Below, in pieces: positions 25,846 through 34,688 of a DNA stretch of 64,000 bases. Both the position numbers and the translations under genes were made by a program. The stretch comes from an uncultured Eubacterium sp. Its GTDB lineage: Bacteria; Bacillota; Clostridia; Peptostreptococcales; Anaerovoracaceae. The DNA lies in NCBI GenBank assembly GCA_902495595.1, contig CABUXV010000007.1, forward strand, positions 1 through 64,000, read 5' to 3'. Under the pieces are notes generated by a model, which searched no databases, was not told the DNA's origin, and worked only from the letters and a program-made list of their open reading frames with translations. Positions within the stretch are counted from its first letter, which is position 1; each line of letters starts with the position of its first letter.

Positions 25846-26985
25846 TCAAAGATTTCTGATAAGCTGCGCAACAAGCGCAGTTCTCTTTGCTATATGATCT
25901 ACATTTATATATTCATCGGGAGTATGAAGATACAAACCTGACATTCCCATACCATCTATTGTTGGTATTCCTGCACCTCCTGTAAAATTGCCGTCGCTTC
26001 CTCCCATACACTTTTCCGGTTTCAGCTTTATTCCCAGTTCAGAAGCATATGCGGAAGCTTTGTCTATGAGTTCTCTGTACTCAGGTAAAGGCGGTTTATC
26101 TATCCCTCCCTCTATTTCCAGTCTTATTCCATTCATAAATGGTTTCAATTCCCTTATTCTGCAATCAATTTCCTTTGATATTTCCGTGGTTTCTGCCCTA
26201 ACATCAAAGGATACACTGGCTGTTTTCGGTATCATACATGTACCTGAAATTCCTCCGGAAAACCATGTGGGCACCAAACTTATACCCCTTTTTTTATCAT
26301 TAAGCTCGATTACTTTCTGTATCTGGTATGATATTTCTCTTATTGGATTTATTCCCTCATCGGGATTTGAACCCGAATGTGCCGATTTGCCGTGAGCTAT
26401 TATCTTATATGTTCCTCTTCCGTACCGGCTTCTTTTAATGCTCCCGATTTCATCATATCCCGGTTCCAATACTATGACATTATCGTACTTTTCTGCTTCT
26501 TTAAGTATAGCTTCGCTGGAATTAAAACTACCCGATTCTTCATCTCCGTTTAAAAAAAATGCTATCTTTTTATCGTCCGGGAGCATATTAAGCTCTTTAA
26601 GAGCTCTTACTGCAAATACTCCCATGACTATTCCTCCTTTCATGTCAAGTATTCCCGGTCCGTATGCTTTTCCCTCATTTACACGAAAAGGATTCTCTTC
26701 AAGTCCGCCTATTGGAAAAACAGTATCATAATGCCCTATGCACAGAGTTCCTCGTCTTCCTGCTCCAAACTCAGCAATAATATGATTTCCATTTTCCGTC
26801 TGAGGTATTACATTTACTTTAAAACCTGTGTCCGCTAACAGTTTCTGAAAAAACATGCTGCACTTATCCGAAGCTTTTTTATCCTGATGACTAGGTGACT
26901 CAAGTTTTACGCTGCATTCGACGGTGCGCATTATTTCATTAATCTTGTCTTCCAAATAATCAAGCAATTTCTCGCTGTCAGTCAT
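25846..26985 (-). CDS. M20 family metallopeptidase (carboxypeptidase G2-like)
   Basis: 379-residue zinc amidohydrolase: GHYDTVFPIG (metal His, Asp), GPGILDMKGGI (bridging Asp), NGDEESGS (catalytic Glu and metal Glu), LEPGYDEI, and a lid dimerisation domain from about 180 to 290. MGGSDGNF near 340 precedes HTPDEYI (metal His). Close to glutamate carboxypeptidases that cleave N-acyl-glutamate-type bonds. ATG follows AAGGAGG. First gene of the operon, divergent from a LysR gene. Confidence 0.9.
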   Translation of the reverse strand: MTDSEKLLDYLEDKINEIMRTVECSVKLESPSHQDKKASDKCSMFFQKLLADTGFKVNVIPQTENGNHIIAEFGAGRRGTLCIGHYDTVFPIGGLEENPFRVNEGKAYGPGILDMKGGIVMGVFAVRALKELNMLPDDKKIAFFLNGDEESGSFNSSEAILKEAEKYDNVIVLEPGYDEIGSIKRSRYGRGTYKIIAHGKSAHSGSNPDEGINPIREISYQIQKVIELNDKKRGISLVPTWFSGGISGTCMIPKTASVSFDVRAETTEISKEIDCRIRELKPFMNGIRLEIEGGIDKPPLPEYRELIDKASAYASELGIKLKPEKCMGGSDGNFTGGAGIPTIDGMGMSGLYLHTPDEYINVDHIAKRTALVAQLIRNL

Positions 26986-27087
26986 ATCTATCCTCCTTAT
27001 TTTTATTTTTCACGATAGTCCTATCACTCTTATATACTAATTTTAATATTAATTTCAGAAAATTAAAAATTGTAAAAATTTAGTATG

Positions 27088-27108
27088 GTTATAAGATATC
27101 CCTATAAC
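27088..27108. promoter_or_regulatory. Candidate LysR operator
   Basis: GTTATA-N9-TATAAC is a perfect 6-bp-arm inverted repeat containing a T-N11-A arrangement, placed between the divergent M20 peptidase and LysR genes. This is the usual recognition-site position for LysR regulators. Confidence 0.55.
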
Positions 27109-27204
27109 ACATTCTCATGCCTTATGAGCCAGTTATTATTTTCGTATGCTATAATAGGAATAAGTGAATCACTTACTTGCGGACAATAAAATGGGAGGAG
27201 AAGT

Positions 27205-28137
27205 ATGAATTTACAGCAGCTTAAATATACTCTGGAAGTATATAAGCAAGGTTCAATAAATAAGGCAGCTCATATACTCTTTGTTACTCAGCCGACTCTG
27301 AGCATTGCAATAAAAGAATTGGAAAAAGAAATAGGGTTCATTATTTTCGAAAGAAACAGCAAAGGAATAACCCCTACTCCCGCCGGAATGGCATTCATCA
27401 ATACCATTCGTGAAGTTTTCTTCAAATTGGAAGATATAAAAAAAGAATACATTCAAGATAACTCCGGTGACGCTTCTCTTATAATGCGGATATCATCAAG
27501 CCGGTATTCTTTCGTTACCGAAAGCATAATACAATATTACAATTCCGAAATATCTTCAATAGATAAGTATTCTGTAATGATAGAAGAACAGGACTGCAAC
27601 CAAGTCATACAGGATGTTCTCAGCAGAAAATCAGATATAGGCATAGTTCATACCAATGCTCATACAAACAAAATTCAACTTGAATATTTTGAAAAAAAAG
27701 ATATAAAATATATAAAATTATTTGATTCAGTTCCCTACATCATTTTCAGAAAAGGTCATCCTCTGGAAAAAGAAACCGATATTTCAAGGAAAAAACTGCT
27801 TAAATATCCTCAGATAAGAACTAGCTCTACCAATGTAAATTACTACGACAGCAATGCGAATTTCAGTTTTATTGATTATTCAAACTCAGAAAAAAATTTC
27901 TTTATAAGCAGCAGATCCATGATTTATTCACTGCTTTCAAAATCCGACGCTGTATTTTTCGGCTTAACAAAATATGGTATAAACAATATATCGGGAGAAT
28001 ATACCGCCAGACCTTTAAGCAGTGAAACATCATATTTTTTCTACGCTTTAATGCTGAAAAGCGAAAGCCACAACAAACAAATACAAAAATTTATAGACAT
28101 ACTTTTAGAAAATACAAACAAGCAAAGCACAACCTAA
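27205..28137 (+). CDS. LysR-family transcriptional regulator
   Basis: 310-residue regulator: N-terminal winged HTH (LKYTLEVYKQGSINKAAHILFVTQPTLSIAIKELE, helix-turn-helix at about 18-37) and a substrate-binding-fold effector domain from about 90. ATG follows GGGAGGAG. It is divergent from the M20-deacetylase-flavoprotein-symporter operon, so it probably controls that set and senses its substrate. It resembles the second LysR gene of the window (43492-44397). Confidence 0.92.
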   Translation: MNLQQLKYTLEVYKQGSINKAAHILFVTQPTLSIAIKELEKEIGFIIFERNSKGITPTPAGMAFINTIREVFFKLEDIKKEYIQDNSGDASLIMRISSSRYSFVTESIIQYYNSEISSIDKYSVMIEEQDCNQVIQDVLSRKSDIGIVHTNAHTNKIQLEYFEKKDIKYIKLFDSVPYIIFRKGHPLEKETDISRKKLLKYPQIRTSSTNVNYYDSNANFSFIDYSNSEKNFFISSRSMIYSLLSKSDAVFFGLTKYGINNISGEYTARPLSSETSYFFYALMLKSESHNKQIQKFIDILLENTNKQSTT

Positions 28138-28178
28138 ATAATTTAAAAATTAACCAAATCTTATACTTATTTCATATA

Positions 28179-28333
28179 TTTGGATAAAATCCCGCAGATA
28201 TCTTTCGTTAGAAAGTCACAAATAACCAATATTGTTCCATACGAATATATTTTGGATAAAATGCCCTCATTATTTTATATATATTCCCATTATTATAACC
28301 AAAATTGCCTTTCAATCAGCAATTTTGGATAAT
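28179..28333 (+). repeat. TTTTGGATAAAA repeat cluster downstream of lysR
   Basis: Three copies in one gap: TTTGGATAAAATCCCG (28179), ATTTTGGATAAAATGCCC (28249) and ATTTTGGATAAT (28322), spaced about 70 bases apart. The two first copies share the form TTTGGATAAAAT.CC. The same core occurs near 7529 and 17155. No gene is seen in this gap (28138-28441). Confidence 0.5.
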
Positions 28334-28356
28334 CTGTTATTTACAGAAATAAAAAA

Positions 28357-28382
28357 TAAGCGATTTTTAACCAAATCGCTTA
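28357..28382 (-). terminator. Terminator of the GntR gene
   Basis: TAAGCGATTT (28357-28366) pairs with AAATCGCTTA (28373-28382); read on the minus strand it is followed by TTTTTTATTT. It lies about 60 bases after the GntR stop codon. Confidence 0.7.
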
Positions 28383-28441
28383 TATATACCATACTTTTAG
28401 ATGATTTTACATTAGCTCATATGATTATGGTCTTAAAATCA

Positions 28442-29101
28442 TCAGTTAAGTCCCACTACTTCCATGGCATGAAGCCAGTTCTTCCTCATTGCTTCCTTGG
28501 CGCTTTCCAAGTCTCCGCATTTCAAAGCTTCTATAATCTGCTCATGCTCTTTTACGGAACTTATATGCTTTTTCTGGCTGCTGTAGTAAAGATTTTCTAT
28601 TCTCATAACATGATTTCTTAAGATATCATTAAAATTTATAAGAAAATTATTCCCGGAAAGCTCCAGTATCACATCGTGAAAGGAATTATCGCAGTTTCTT
28701 ATAACTTCTACATAATCGTTTTGAAGAGCTTTTTCCATCTCATTATTTATCTTCTCCAGTCTTTCTATGATATCATTGGACAGCTTAGGAAAAGCAAACT
28801 GCATTGCCACAGCCTGAAGCTCCGAAAGCATAATATAAACCTGTCCTGCATTTTCCCAGTCTATAGCAGAAACCCTGCTTTCCTTTCCCGGAAATATTTC
28901 TATAAGTTTCTGGTCCGCCAAAAGCTGCATGGCTTCCCTTACAGGCGTTCTGCTGACAGAAAAATATTCAGCTATCTCCATATCCGAAATTTTTTCTTCC
29001 GGTTTCAATGTACCGTCTATAATCCATTCTTTTAACGTTGTATATATACGCTGCCTCGCGGTCTGAGGATGCTGTGATGTGTTTTTTTTAGGAATAGGCA
29101 T
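28442..29101 (-). CDS. GntR-family transcriptional regulator (FCD type)
   Basis: About 219-residue regulator. N-terminal winged HTH (IYTTLKEWIIDGTLKPEEKISDMEIAEYFSVSRTPVREAMQLLADQKLIE) and a C-terminal all-helical FCD ligand domain with the metal-binding histidines (DNSFHDVILEL, SVKEHEQIIEAL). Start ATG 29101, ten bases after AAAAGGAG; an in-frame TTG further up has no such site. Divergent from dpaL, which it likely controls, probably in response to a carboxylate or amino acid ligand. Confidence 0.9.
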   Translation of the reverse strand: MPIPKKNTSQHPQTARQRIYTTLKEWIIDGTLKPEEKISDMEIAEYFSVSRTPVREAMQLLADQKLIEIFPGKESRVSAIDWENAGQVYIMLSELQAVAMQFAFPKLSNDIIERLEKINNEMEKALQNDYVEVIRNCDNSFHDVILELSGNNFLINFNDILRNHVMRIENLYYSSQKKHISSVKEHEQIIEALKCGDLESAKEAMRKNWLHAMEVVGLN

Positions 29102-29162
29102 AAAATTTTTTCTCCTTTTCAATAATTCTATTGATTATTTTATCAAAATCATTTACAATAAT

Positions 29163-29185
29163 CAATATATTAGTGCGATATATTG
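29163..29185. promoter_or_regulatory. Candidate GntR operator
   Basis: CAATATAT-TAGTGCG-ATATATTG is an inverted repeat with perfect 8-bp arms in the gap between the divergent GntR gene and dpaL, 44 bases ahead of the dpaL start. Confidence 0.55.
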
Positions 29186-29228
29186 CATTTATATATTACT
29201 GTTAAGTTTATAAGAAAAGAGGGTTATT

Positions 29229-30428
29229 ATGAATGTAAAAGCAGTTCACCACAACAGAAAATCAAATGAAAAACTTGTATCAACTAAGGATTTCGGGCTT
29301 GAAAACGCTAAAAAGGTTCAGGCATTCCATAAAAGTTTTCCTGAATATTCACAGACTCCCCTTGTGAGCCTGGATAATCTGGCCAAGCAATTTAATGTAA
29401 AGGGAATATATGTAAAGGACGAAAGCTATCGCTTCGGTCTTAACGCTTTCAAAGTGCTGGGCGGAAGCTACAGTATAGGAAAATATATTGCAAAACGTCT
29501 TGGAGAAAATATCGAAAATCTGTCCTACAGTAAAATCGTAAGCGATGAAGTAAGAGAAAAGCTTGGAGATATAACTTTTGTAACGGCAACCGACGGCAAC
29601 CACGGAAGAGGCGTTGCATGGACGGCCAACCGGCTGAAACAAAAAAGCATAGTATATATGCCTAAAGGAAGTTCTGAAGAAAGATTAAACCATATTTTAA
29701 AGCTGGGAGCGGATGCTTCAATCACCGATTTTAACTATGATGATGCAGTTCGCATAGCCGACAAAAAAGCTAAAAGCTGCGGCGGACTTTTAGTTCAGGA
29801 TACTGCATGGGACGGATACGAAGAAATCCCTCACTGGATTATGGAGGGATATACAACTATGGCTTATGAAATCACACAGCAGCTTGAAGACACAAAACCT
29901 ACCCATGTATTTTTGCAGGCGGGAGTCGGCGCAATGGCCGGCGCTGTCACAGCCTTTATTTCAGATTATTACGGAAAAGACCGCCCTATAATAACCATTG
30001 TAGAACCTGATAATGCGGCCTGCATCTATAAAACCGCCGATAAATCAGACGGAAACATTCATGCCGTAAAAGGAGATATGAAAACCATAATGGCAGGTCT
30101 GGCGTGCGGTGAGCCTTGCAGCATCGGCTGGGAATTTCTGCGTGATTATGCAGAATTTTTCATATCAATGCCTGACAATATTGCAGCAGAAGGAATGAGA
30201 ATATTGGGAAATCCTGTTGAAGATGATACAAAAATTATTTCAGGAGAAAGCGGAGCAGCCGGATTCGGTCTCATGTCAGAAGCAATACGAAATCCACAGC
30301 TCTCATGGCTTAAGGAACAACTGAAAATCGACGAGAACTCTGTGATATTGTGCATATCCACGGAAGGAGATACAGACAAAGAACACTACAGAAAAGTAGT
30401 ATGGGACGGAGCATATCCAACAGCATAA
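29229..30428 (+). CDS. dpaL: Diaminopropionate ammonia-lyase
   Basis: PLP enzyme of 399 residues that converts 2,3-diaminopropionate to pyruvate and two ammonia. The PLP lysine is in RFGLNAFKVLGG near residue 78, the substrate loop is TDGNHGRGVAW, and QAGVGAMAG plus SGESGAAGFG are the phosphate-binding glycine-rich parts. Highly similar in layout to YgeX/DpaL. It stands alone behind a GntR regulator and before a strong terminator, consistent with use of diaminopropionate as a carbon and nitrogen source. Confidence 0.94.
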   Translation: MNVKAVHHNRKSNEKLVSTKDFGLENAKKVQAFHKSFPEYSQTPLVSLDNLAKQFNVKGIYVKDESYRFGLNAFKVLGGSYSIGKYIAKRLGENIENLSYSKIVSDEVREKLGDITFVTATDGNHGRGVAWTANRLKQKSIVYMPKGSSEERLNHILKLGADASITDFNYDDAVRIADKKAKSCGGLLVQDTAWDGYEEIPHWIMEGYTTMAYEITQQLEDTKPTHVFLQAGVGAMAGAVTAFISDYYGKDRPIITIVEPDNAACIYKTADKSDGNIHAVKGDMKTIMAGLACGEPCSIGWEFLRDYAEFFISMPDNIAAEGMRILGNPVEDDTKIISGESGAAGFGLMSEAIRNPQLSWLKEQLKIDENSVILCISTEGDTDKEHYRKVVWDGAYPTA

Positions 30429-30559
30429 ATCAAAAAAAAGTGTGCAAGACGGAATCAGAGATTCCTTTGTACACATATCGCCCGCAAGAGGAGAGCTTCG
30501 CAAGATACTTTCTTTGAAGTATACGGAAATTTCATATTACGATATTTCCTATACTATAA

Positions 30560-30603
30560 AAAGAGGGGTTTTACAGAATTTATTTTATGTAAAACCCCTC
30601 TTT
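30560..30603. terminator. Terminator between dpaL and MATE gene
   Basis: AAAGAGGGGTTTTACA (30560-30575) pairs perfectly with TGTAAAACCCCTCTTT (30588-30603). It lies between converging genes and can serve both strands. Confidence 0.85.
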
Positions 30604-30615
30604 AATTATATATCA

Positions 30616-31962
30616 TCAGTAAGTCTGACTAATTCGCTTCTCCTTAATTATCGAAACTCTTCCAAGTTTAAAAAACAGTATCAATGCAACTATTACCGTA
30701 ACCGTCTCTGCTAAAGGCATGGTAAGCCACACACCTGAAACGCCTATAAACTTTGGCAGAAGAATTATAAAAGCAACCACCAGTACAAAAGACCTCAGAA
30801 ATGATATTACGGCAGAAACAAGACCATTTCCCAGCGCCGTAAAGTATCCCGACAAAAATACATTTACTCCTATGAAAACGAAAACAAGGGCAAATAATTT
30901 CAGTCCCTCCCATGTAATATCAAACACATGACCGGGCTGCGAAAATATACCTATAATGCCTTTTCCTCCCAAATACGATATTGCAACAACAAGCGCAGAA
31001 CTAACAGCTATTGTGATAAAGCTGTGCCTCAGAGTCTCCCTTATCTTATCATAATTTTCCGCACCCAGATTATAACTTACGATAGGCGCTGTAGCTACAG
31101 CGACACCCATATAAAAGGCAATAAAGAAATAGTATATATACATTATAATGGTCACAGCGGCTACTCCGTCTTCTCCGAAATAACTCATTATTATGATATT
31201 AAACAAAAATGTGGTTATTCCCGTGGAAAACTCCGTCAGCATTTCACTGCTTCCGTTGGTACATGATTTAAGCAATACTTTCCATCTGATTTTAGGTCTT
31301 GTAAATCTAATATGACTGAATTTCAAAAAGTATACGAGTCCTATCATCGCGCTGACTGAGATGGACAAAGTAGTTCCCCATGCGGCTCCAAAAGTTCCCA
31401 TACGATAAATTCCAACGAATAAATAATCAAGAAAAACATTTAAAATCAATCCGGTTACCGACATTATAAGTCCAATCTTTGGATTTCCGTCATTTCTGAC
31501 AAGATATTCAAAGAACAACTTAAATGCCATTGGAATTGTCCCTATGAATACGACAAGAGCATAGGGAACCACGTGTTTCATCAATGCTTCATTGCTTCCC
31601 AAAAGTACCGCAATTTCATCAACAAATACAACTCCTGCTGCTGTAAAAACAATAGAAAAAATCAATAAAACCATACATATAAAACTGAATATCTCATTGG
31701 CTTCACCGTCTTTTTTCTGACCCAGCTTTTCGCCTATAACAGCTCCTGCTCCTGTAGCAAGCATTACTGCCACTCCAAATGTCACGCAAGTCACGGGAAT
31801 TACTATATTTATTCCGGCAAGCGCATTTGAACCTGCGTATCTGGAAACAAAAAAACCATCTATAGTTGTGTAAAATGACAGGAAAATCATCGTTAAAACA
31901 GATGGCAGCAAATTTTTGAAATACTGCACATAATTCATTTTTCTTTCAAAGTTTTCTATCAT
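30616..31962 (-). CDS. MATE-family efflux transporter (MerR-controlled)
   Basis: 448-residue multidrug and toxin extrusion pump with twelve predicted membrane segments (LTMIFLSFYTTIDGFFVSRYAGSNAL at the start, GTTLSISVSAMIGLVYFL mid-protein). Cation-driven export of drugs or metabolites. ATG 31962 follows AAGGAGAG. Its promoter, in the divergent gap with the merR-type gene, has the stretched 19-bp spacer typical of MerR-activated genes, so expression should be inducible. Confidence 0.92.
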   Translation of the reverse strand: MIENFERKMNYVQYFKNLLPSVLTMIFLSFYTTIDGFFVSRYAGSNALAGINIVIPVTCVTFGVAVMLATGAGAVIGEKLGQKKDGEANEIFSFICMVLLIFSIVFTAAGVVFVDEIAVLLGSNEALMKHVVPYALVVFIGTIPMAFKLFFEYLVRNDGNPKIGLIMSVTGLILNVFLDYLFVGIYRMGTFGAAWGTTLSISVSAMIGLVYFLKFSHIRFTRPKIRWKVLLKSCTNGSSEMLTEFSTGITTFLFNIIIMSYFGEDGVAAVTIIMYIYYFFIAFYMGVAVATAPIVSYNLGAENYDKIRETLRHSFITIAVSSALVVAISYLGGKGIIGIFSQPGHVFDITWEGLKLFALVFVFIGVNVFLSGYFTALGNGLVSAVISFLRSFVLVVAFIILLPKFIGVSGVWLTMPLAETVTVIVALILFFKLGRVSIIKEKRISQTY

Positions 31963-31999
31963 AATAAAGCTCTCCTTGAATTATCTATTTTCCAGACCT

Positions 32000-32030
32000 A
32001 TAATAAAGTATATAGTAACTATAATGTCAA
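32000..32030 (-). promoter_or_regulatory. MerR-type promoter with 19-bp spacer
   Basis: On the minus strand TTGACA (32025-32030) and TATTAT (32000-32005) are separated by exactly 19 bases, and the spacer contains the perfect dyad TATAGT-T-ACTATA (32011-32023). Long spacers with a central dyad are the hallmark of MerR-family activation by DNA distortion. The promoter drives the MATE gene at 30616-31962. Confidence 0.88.
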
Positions 32031-32077
32031 GATTTTCATAAAAAATTACATATAACTTGTAAAAAGGAAACGATATA

Positions 32078-32914
32078 ATGAACAAAAACGAAAATAAAAA
32101 AGACTTTTTTTCCATCGGAGAACTGTCAAAATACCAGAATATATCGAAGCAGACCCTCATCTATTACGATAAAATAAATCTGTTTAAACCTGCATACATA
32201 AATCCCTCAAATGGATACAGGTATTACAGCGCTTCTCAGATAGATTACCTCGATACCATCTTAATTATGAAAAAAATAGGATTTTCTCTTGATGAAATCA
32301 GAAAACATATGAAAAGCTCCAATATCGACAGCAGCCTTATTCTCCTCAGAAAACAGCTTACAGTAATAGACAGGCAGATAAAAGAGCTCAATCTCATAAA
32401 AAGCAGACTTCTTCACAGATGTACGCAAATGGAAAACGCCAAGATATACAATACACAGGAGAACCCCATACAGCTTGAGTACGTTAAGAATAAATATATA
32501 TTATTTCATAAAGTGGACAGCCCTTATACGCTTAAAGATATAAGCATAGCTACTAAAAAATGTTTTTCCCAGGCATTTTTGCAGCAGATTCCCATATTTT
32601 TTCAGGCAGGAGTTACAGTCCCTCTTGAAAAAATACGAAATCGCGCATACATTGAAGCCTCCAACGCATTTCTAGTGACAGAGCAGTCAAGCAAAGCGGA
32701 CAATATAAAGAAACTTCCGGAGGGCAAAAGCGTAAGCATCTACCATTTCGGAGATTATGAATCCATAGGAAATTCGTATCACAGAATAATTGATTACTGC
32801 GATAAAGAAAAGCTTACTATTGTTTCAGATTCCTATGAATTCTGTATCAACGATTATATAACTTCCAGCGATAAAGACGAATATATCACGAAAATTATGT
32901 TCTACATAAAATAA
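32078..32914 (+). CDS. MerR-family regulator with GyrI-like ligand domain
   Basis: 278-residue BmrR/BltR-type activator. N-terminal MerR HTH (FSIGELSKYQNISKQTLIYYDKINLFKP, wing with GYRYYSASQID), a coiled dimerisation helix (about 85-125) and a C-terminal effector-binding domain of GyrI type. Expected to bind drugs and activate the divergent MATE gene through the 19-bp-spacer promoter. Its last 20 bases overlap the converging second MATE gene. Confidence 0.92.
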   Translation: MNKNENKKDFFSIGELSKYQNISKQTLIYYDKINLFKPAYINPSNGYRYYSASQIDYLDTILIMKKIGFSLDEIRKHMKSSNIDSSLILLRKQLTVIDRQIKELNLIKSRLLHRCTQMENAKIYNTQENPIQLEYVKNKYILFHKVDSPYTLKDISIATKKCFSQAFLQQIPIFFQAGVTVPLEKIRNRAYIEASNAFLVTEQSSKADNIKKLPEGKSVSIYHFGDYESIGNSYHRIIDYCDKEKLTIVSDSYEFCINDYITSSDKDEYITKIMFYIK

Positions 32915-34241
32915 TTCTCTTCATTTCCCTTTTGTACATAAAATACGAAAAAGCAGCTGTAATGAATTCAGCAATGAAAAACGATGACCAAACACCTTTA
33001 GCTCCCAATATCATACTGAGAAGAAAAGCCGCCGGAATTATAATCACTATATATCTCGATAAAGAAATATACAAAGACTCCTTACCTTTTCCCAAACCTT
33101 CCAAAACGCCTGAAACAGTTATCGATACCGCCGATACAATAAATCCTATGCTAATTATGTGGAGAGCCGATATACCTATACTAATTGTCTGAGGGTTTGA
33201 AGTAAATAATCCGATAAGGTCTCCGGGAACAGCCCAGGATAATATTGTCCCTACAGTCATTACAGCTACAGTCAGCCTTAAAGAAACATTAAATATTTTA
33301 CCTACACGCTCTATTTGCCCGGCGCCGTAATTGTATCCTATTAAAGGTCTTATTCCCTGTATTATTCCGTTAGCAGTAAGGTAAATAAAGGTCTGCAATT
33401 TATAGTAAACGCCAAGAACCAATACGTATGTCTGTGAGAAACCTGCAAGGATACCATTTAAAGCCGATATGAGAAGCGACGGCAGCGCCATGCTCAAAGT
33501 TGCCGGTATCCCCACAGCATAAACTCTCAATATGAGCTTTCTGTCAGGATGCAGATAACGTCTGCCTATCTTTACAGGAAGGAGTCCTTTAATGTAGGCT
33601 GCTGCATATACAAGAAGACTTACGGTCTGACCTATTCCTGTGGCATATGCAGCGCCTGCAATTTCAAGCCTTGGAAAAAATCCTATCCCGAATATCATCA
33701 GAGGGTCCAGCACTATATTAACTACAAGACCGCATATCATGCTGACCATTGAAATTTTCATCTTGCCCACCGACTGAAATATTTTTTCAAAAGCTATGCC
33801 TAAGGTAATAATCACAGAAAATGCAAATGCACGGTATGAATACGTCAGCGCCATATTCAGAATGTTTTCATCTGATGAAAACATTCTCAAAAATGCAGAC
33901 ATTCCCGCAATGGATATTATTGTAAGTATTATTCCGTGCACTATACTAAGTACAATACCCTGAGAGGTTGCCTTATTAGCGCAAAGCTCATCTTCCGCCC
34001 CCAGATAAAATGCAACACACGCATTTATTCCGATACCGAACCCGACGCCTATTGCAGTTATAAGGTTCTGTACAGGATATACAAGAGAAAGCGCCGTCAT
34101 CGCATCTTCACTGAGCTTAGCTACAAAATAGCTGTCAACTATATTATAAAGAGAATTCACAGCCATGGAAATTACCATAGGCAGCGACATGGACAATACA
34201 AGGGGAAGTATGTTCTTTTCTTTCATAAATGTTTGATTCAT
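32895..34241 (-). CDS. MATE-family efflux transporter
   Basis: 448-residue MATE pump (ILPLVLSMSLPMVISMAVNSLYNIVDSYFVAKLSEDAMTALSL at the start; EKIFQSVGKMKISMVSMICGLVVNIVLDPLMI). AAGGAGAG lies 11 bases before the ATG. Not closely alike to the first MATE protein. It is converging with the MerR gene and has its own promoter some 190 bases upstream with an intrinsic terminator in between, so expression may depend on read-through. Confidence 0.92.
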   Translation of the reverse strand: MNQTFMKEKNILPLVLSMSLPMVISMAVNSLYNIVDSYFVAKLSEDAMTALSLVYPVQNLITAIGVGFGIGINACVAFYLGAEDELCANKATSQGIVLSIVHGIILTIISIAGMSAFLRMFSSDENILNMALTYSYRAFAFSVIITLGIAFEKIFQSVGKMKISMVSMICGLVVNIVLDPLMIFGIGFFPRLEIAGAAYATGIGQTVSLLVYAAAYIKGLLPVKIGRRYLHPDRKLILRVYAVGIPATLSMALPSLLISALNGILAGFSQTYVLVLGVYYKLQTFIYLTANGIIQGIRPLIGYNYGAGQIERVGKIFNVSLRLTVAVMTVGTILSWAVPGDLIGLFTSNPQTISIGISALHIISIGFIVSAVSITVSGVLEGLGKGKESLYISLSRYIVIIIPAAFLLSMILGAKGVWSSFFIAEFITAAFSYFMYKREMKRIILCRT

Positions 34242-34334
34242 CGATAAATAAACTCTCCTTTATAAAATAAATTATTTAAGCATTTTTCAATAATATACCA
34301 GTTAATCAGTGACCGCATCTTAATCAATACAGTA

Positions 34335-34373
34335 CAATAAAAAACCACACGATTGTATAAATTAATCATGTGG
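34335..34373 (-). terminator. Terminator hairpin inside the leader of the second MATE gene
   Basis: Read on the minus strand, CCACATGATT and AATCGTGTGG (34364-34373 with 34345-34354) form a 10-bp stem with one G-T wobble, followed by TTTTTTATT. It lies 100 bases upstream of the MATE start codon and downstream of a promoter, with no gene between, which points to transcription attenuation or a short RNA. The rest of the gap 34242-34688 shows no gene. Confidence 0.65.
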
Positions 34374-34424
34374 CGAAAAAAGATTATTCTGAAAAATCCA
34401 CTCCCAAAAGGGTTTTATAAATGT

Positions 34425-34453
34425 ATTATCACATAAAAAAATTTCAGTGTCAA
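34425..34453 (-). promoter_or_regulatory. Promoter of the second MATE leader
   Basis: On the minus strand TTGACA (34448-34453), 17-base spacer, GATAAT (34425-34430): a strong housekeeping-sigma match. The transcript would start near 34418 and meet the hairpin at 34373 after about 45 bases. Confidence 0.65.
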
Positions 34454-34688
34454 CATAATGTACAGTAAAGTGCCAAACCTCCTGTGCATATACTTTTCAT
34501 GCGCAATGATTTACCTTTGCCATAATACAAAAGTATTACCCCGTAAACATTAGTATTAGACTTATTTATATCGAAAATTAGCTTAAAGTGCTATTGTACT
34601 TTTTTAAATTTTATATTAGAGTATGTTTGTTCCAAAACACATTTATATTTTGTAACAGTAAAATAAAACTTTAAGAGAGGTGAAACAA

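Noticed and set aside
34470..34490. TGGCAC-TTTAC-TGTAC on the minus strand as a second sigma-54 promoter
   Set aside because: The -24 half fits but the -12 half lacks the required TTGC, and no gene follows at the proper distance.
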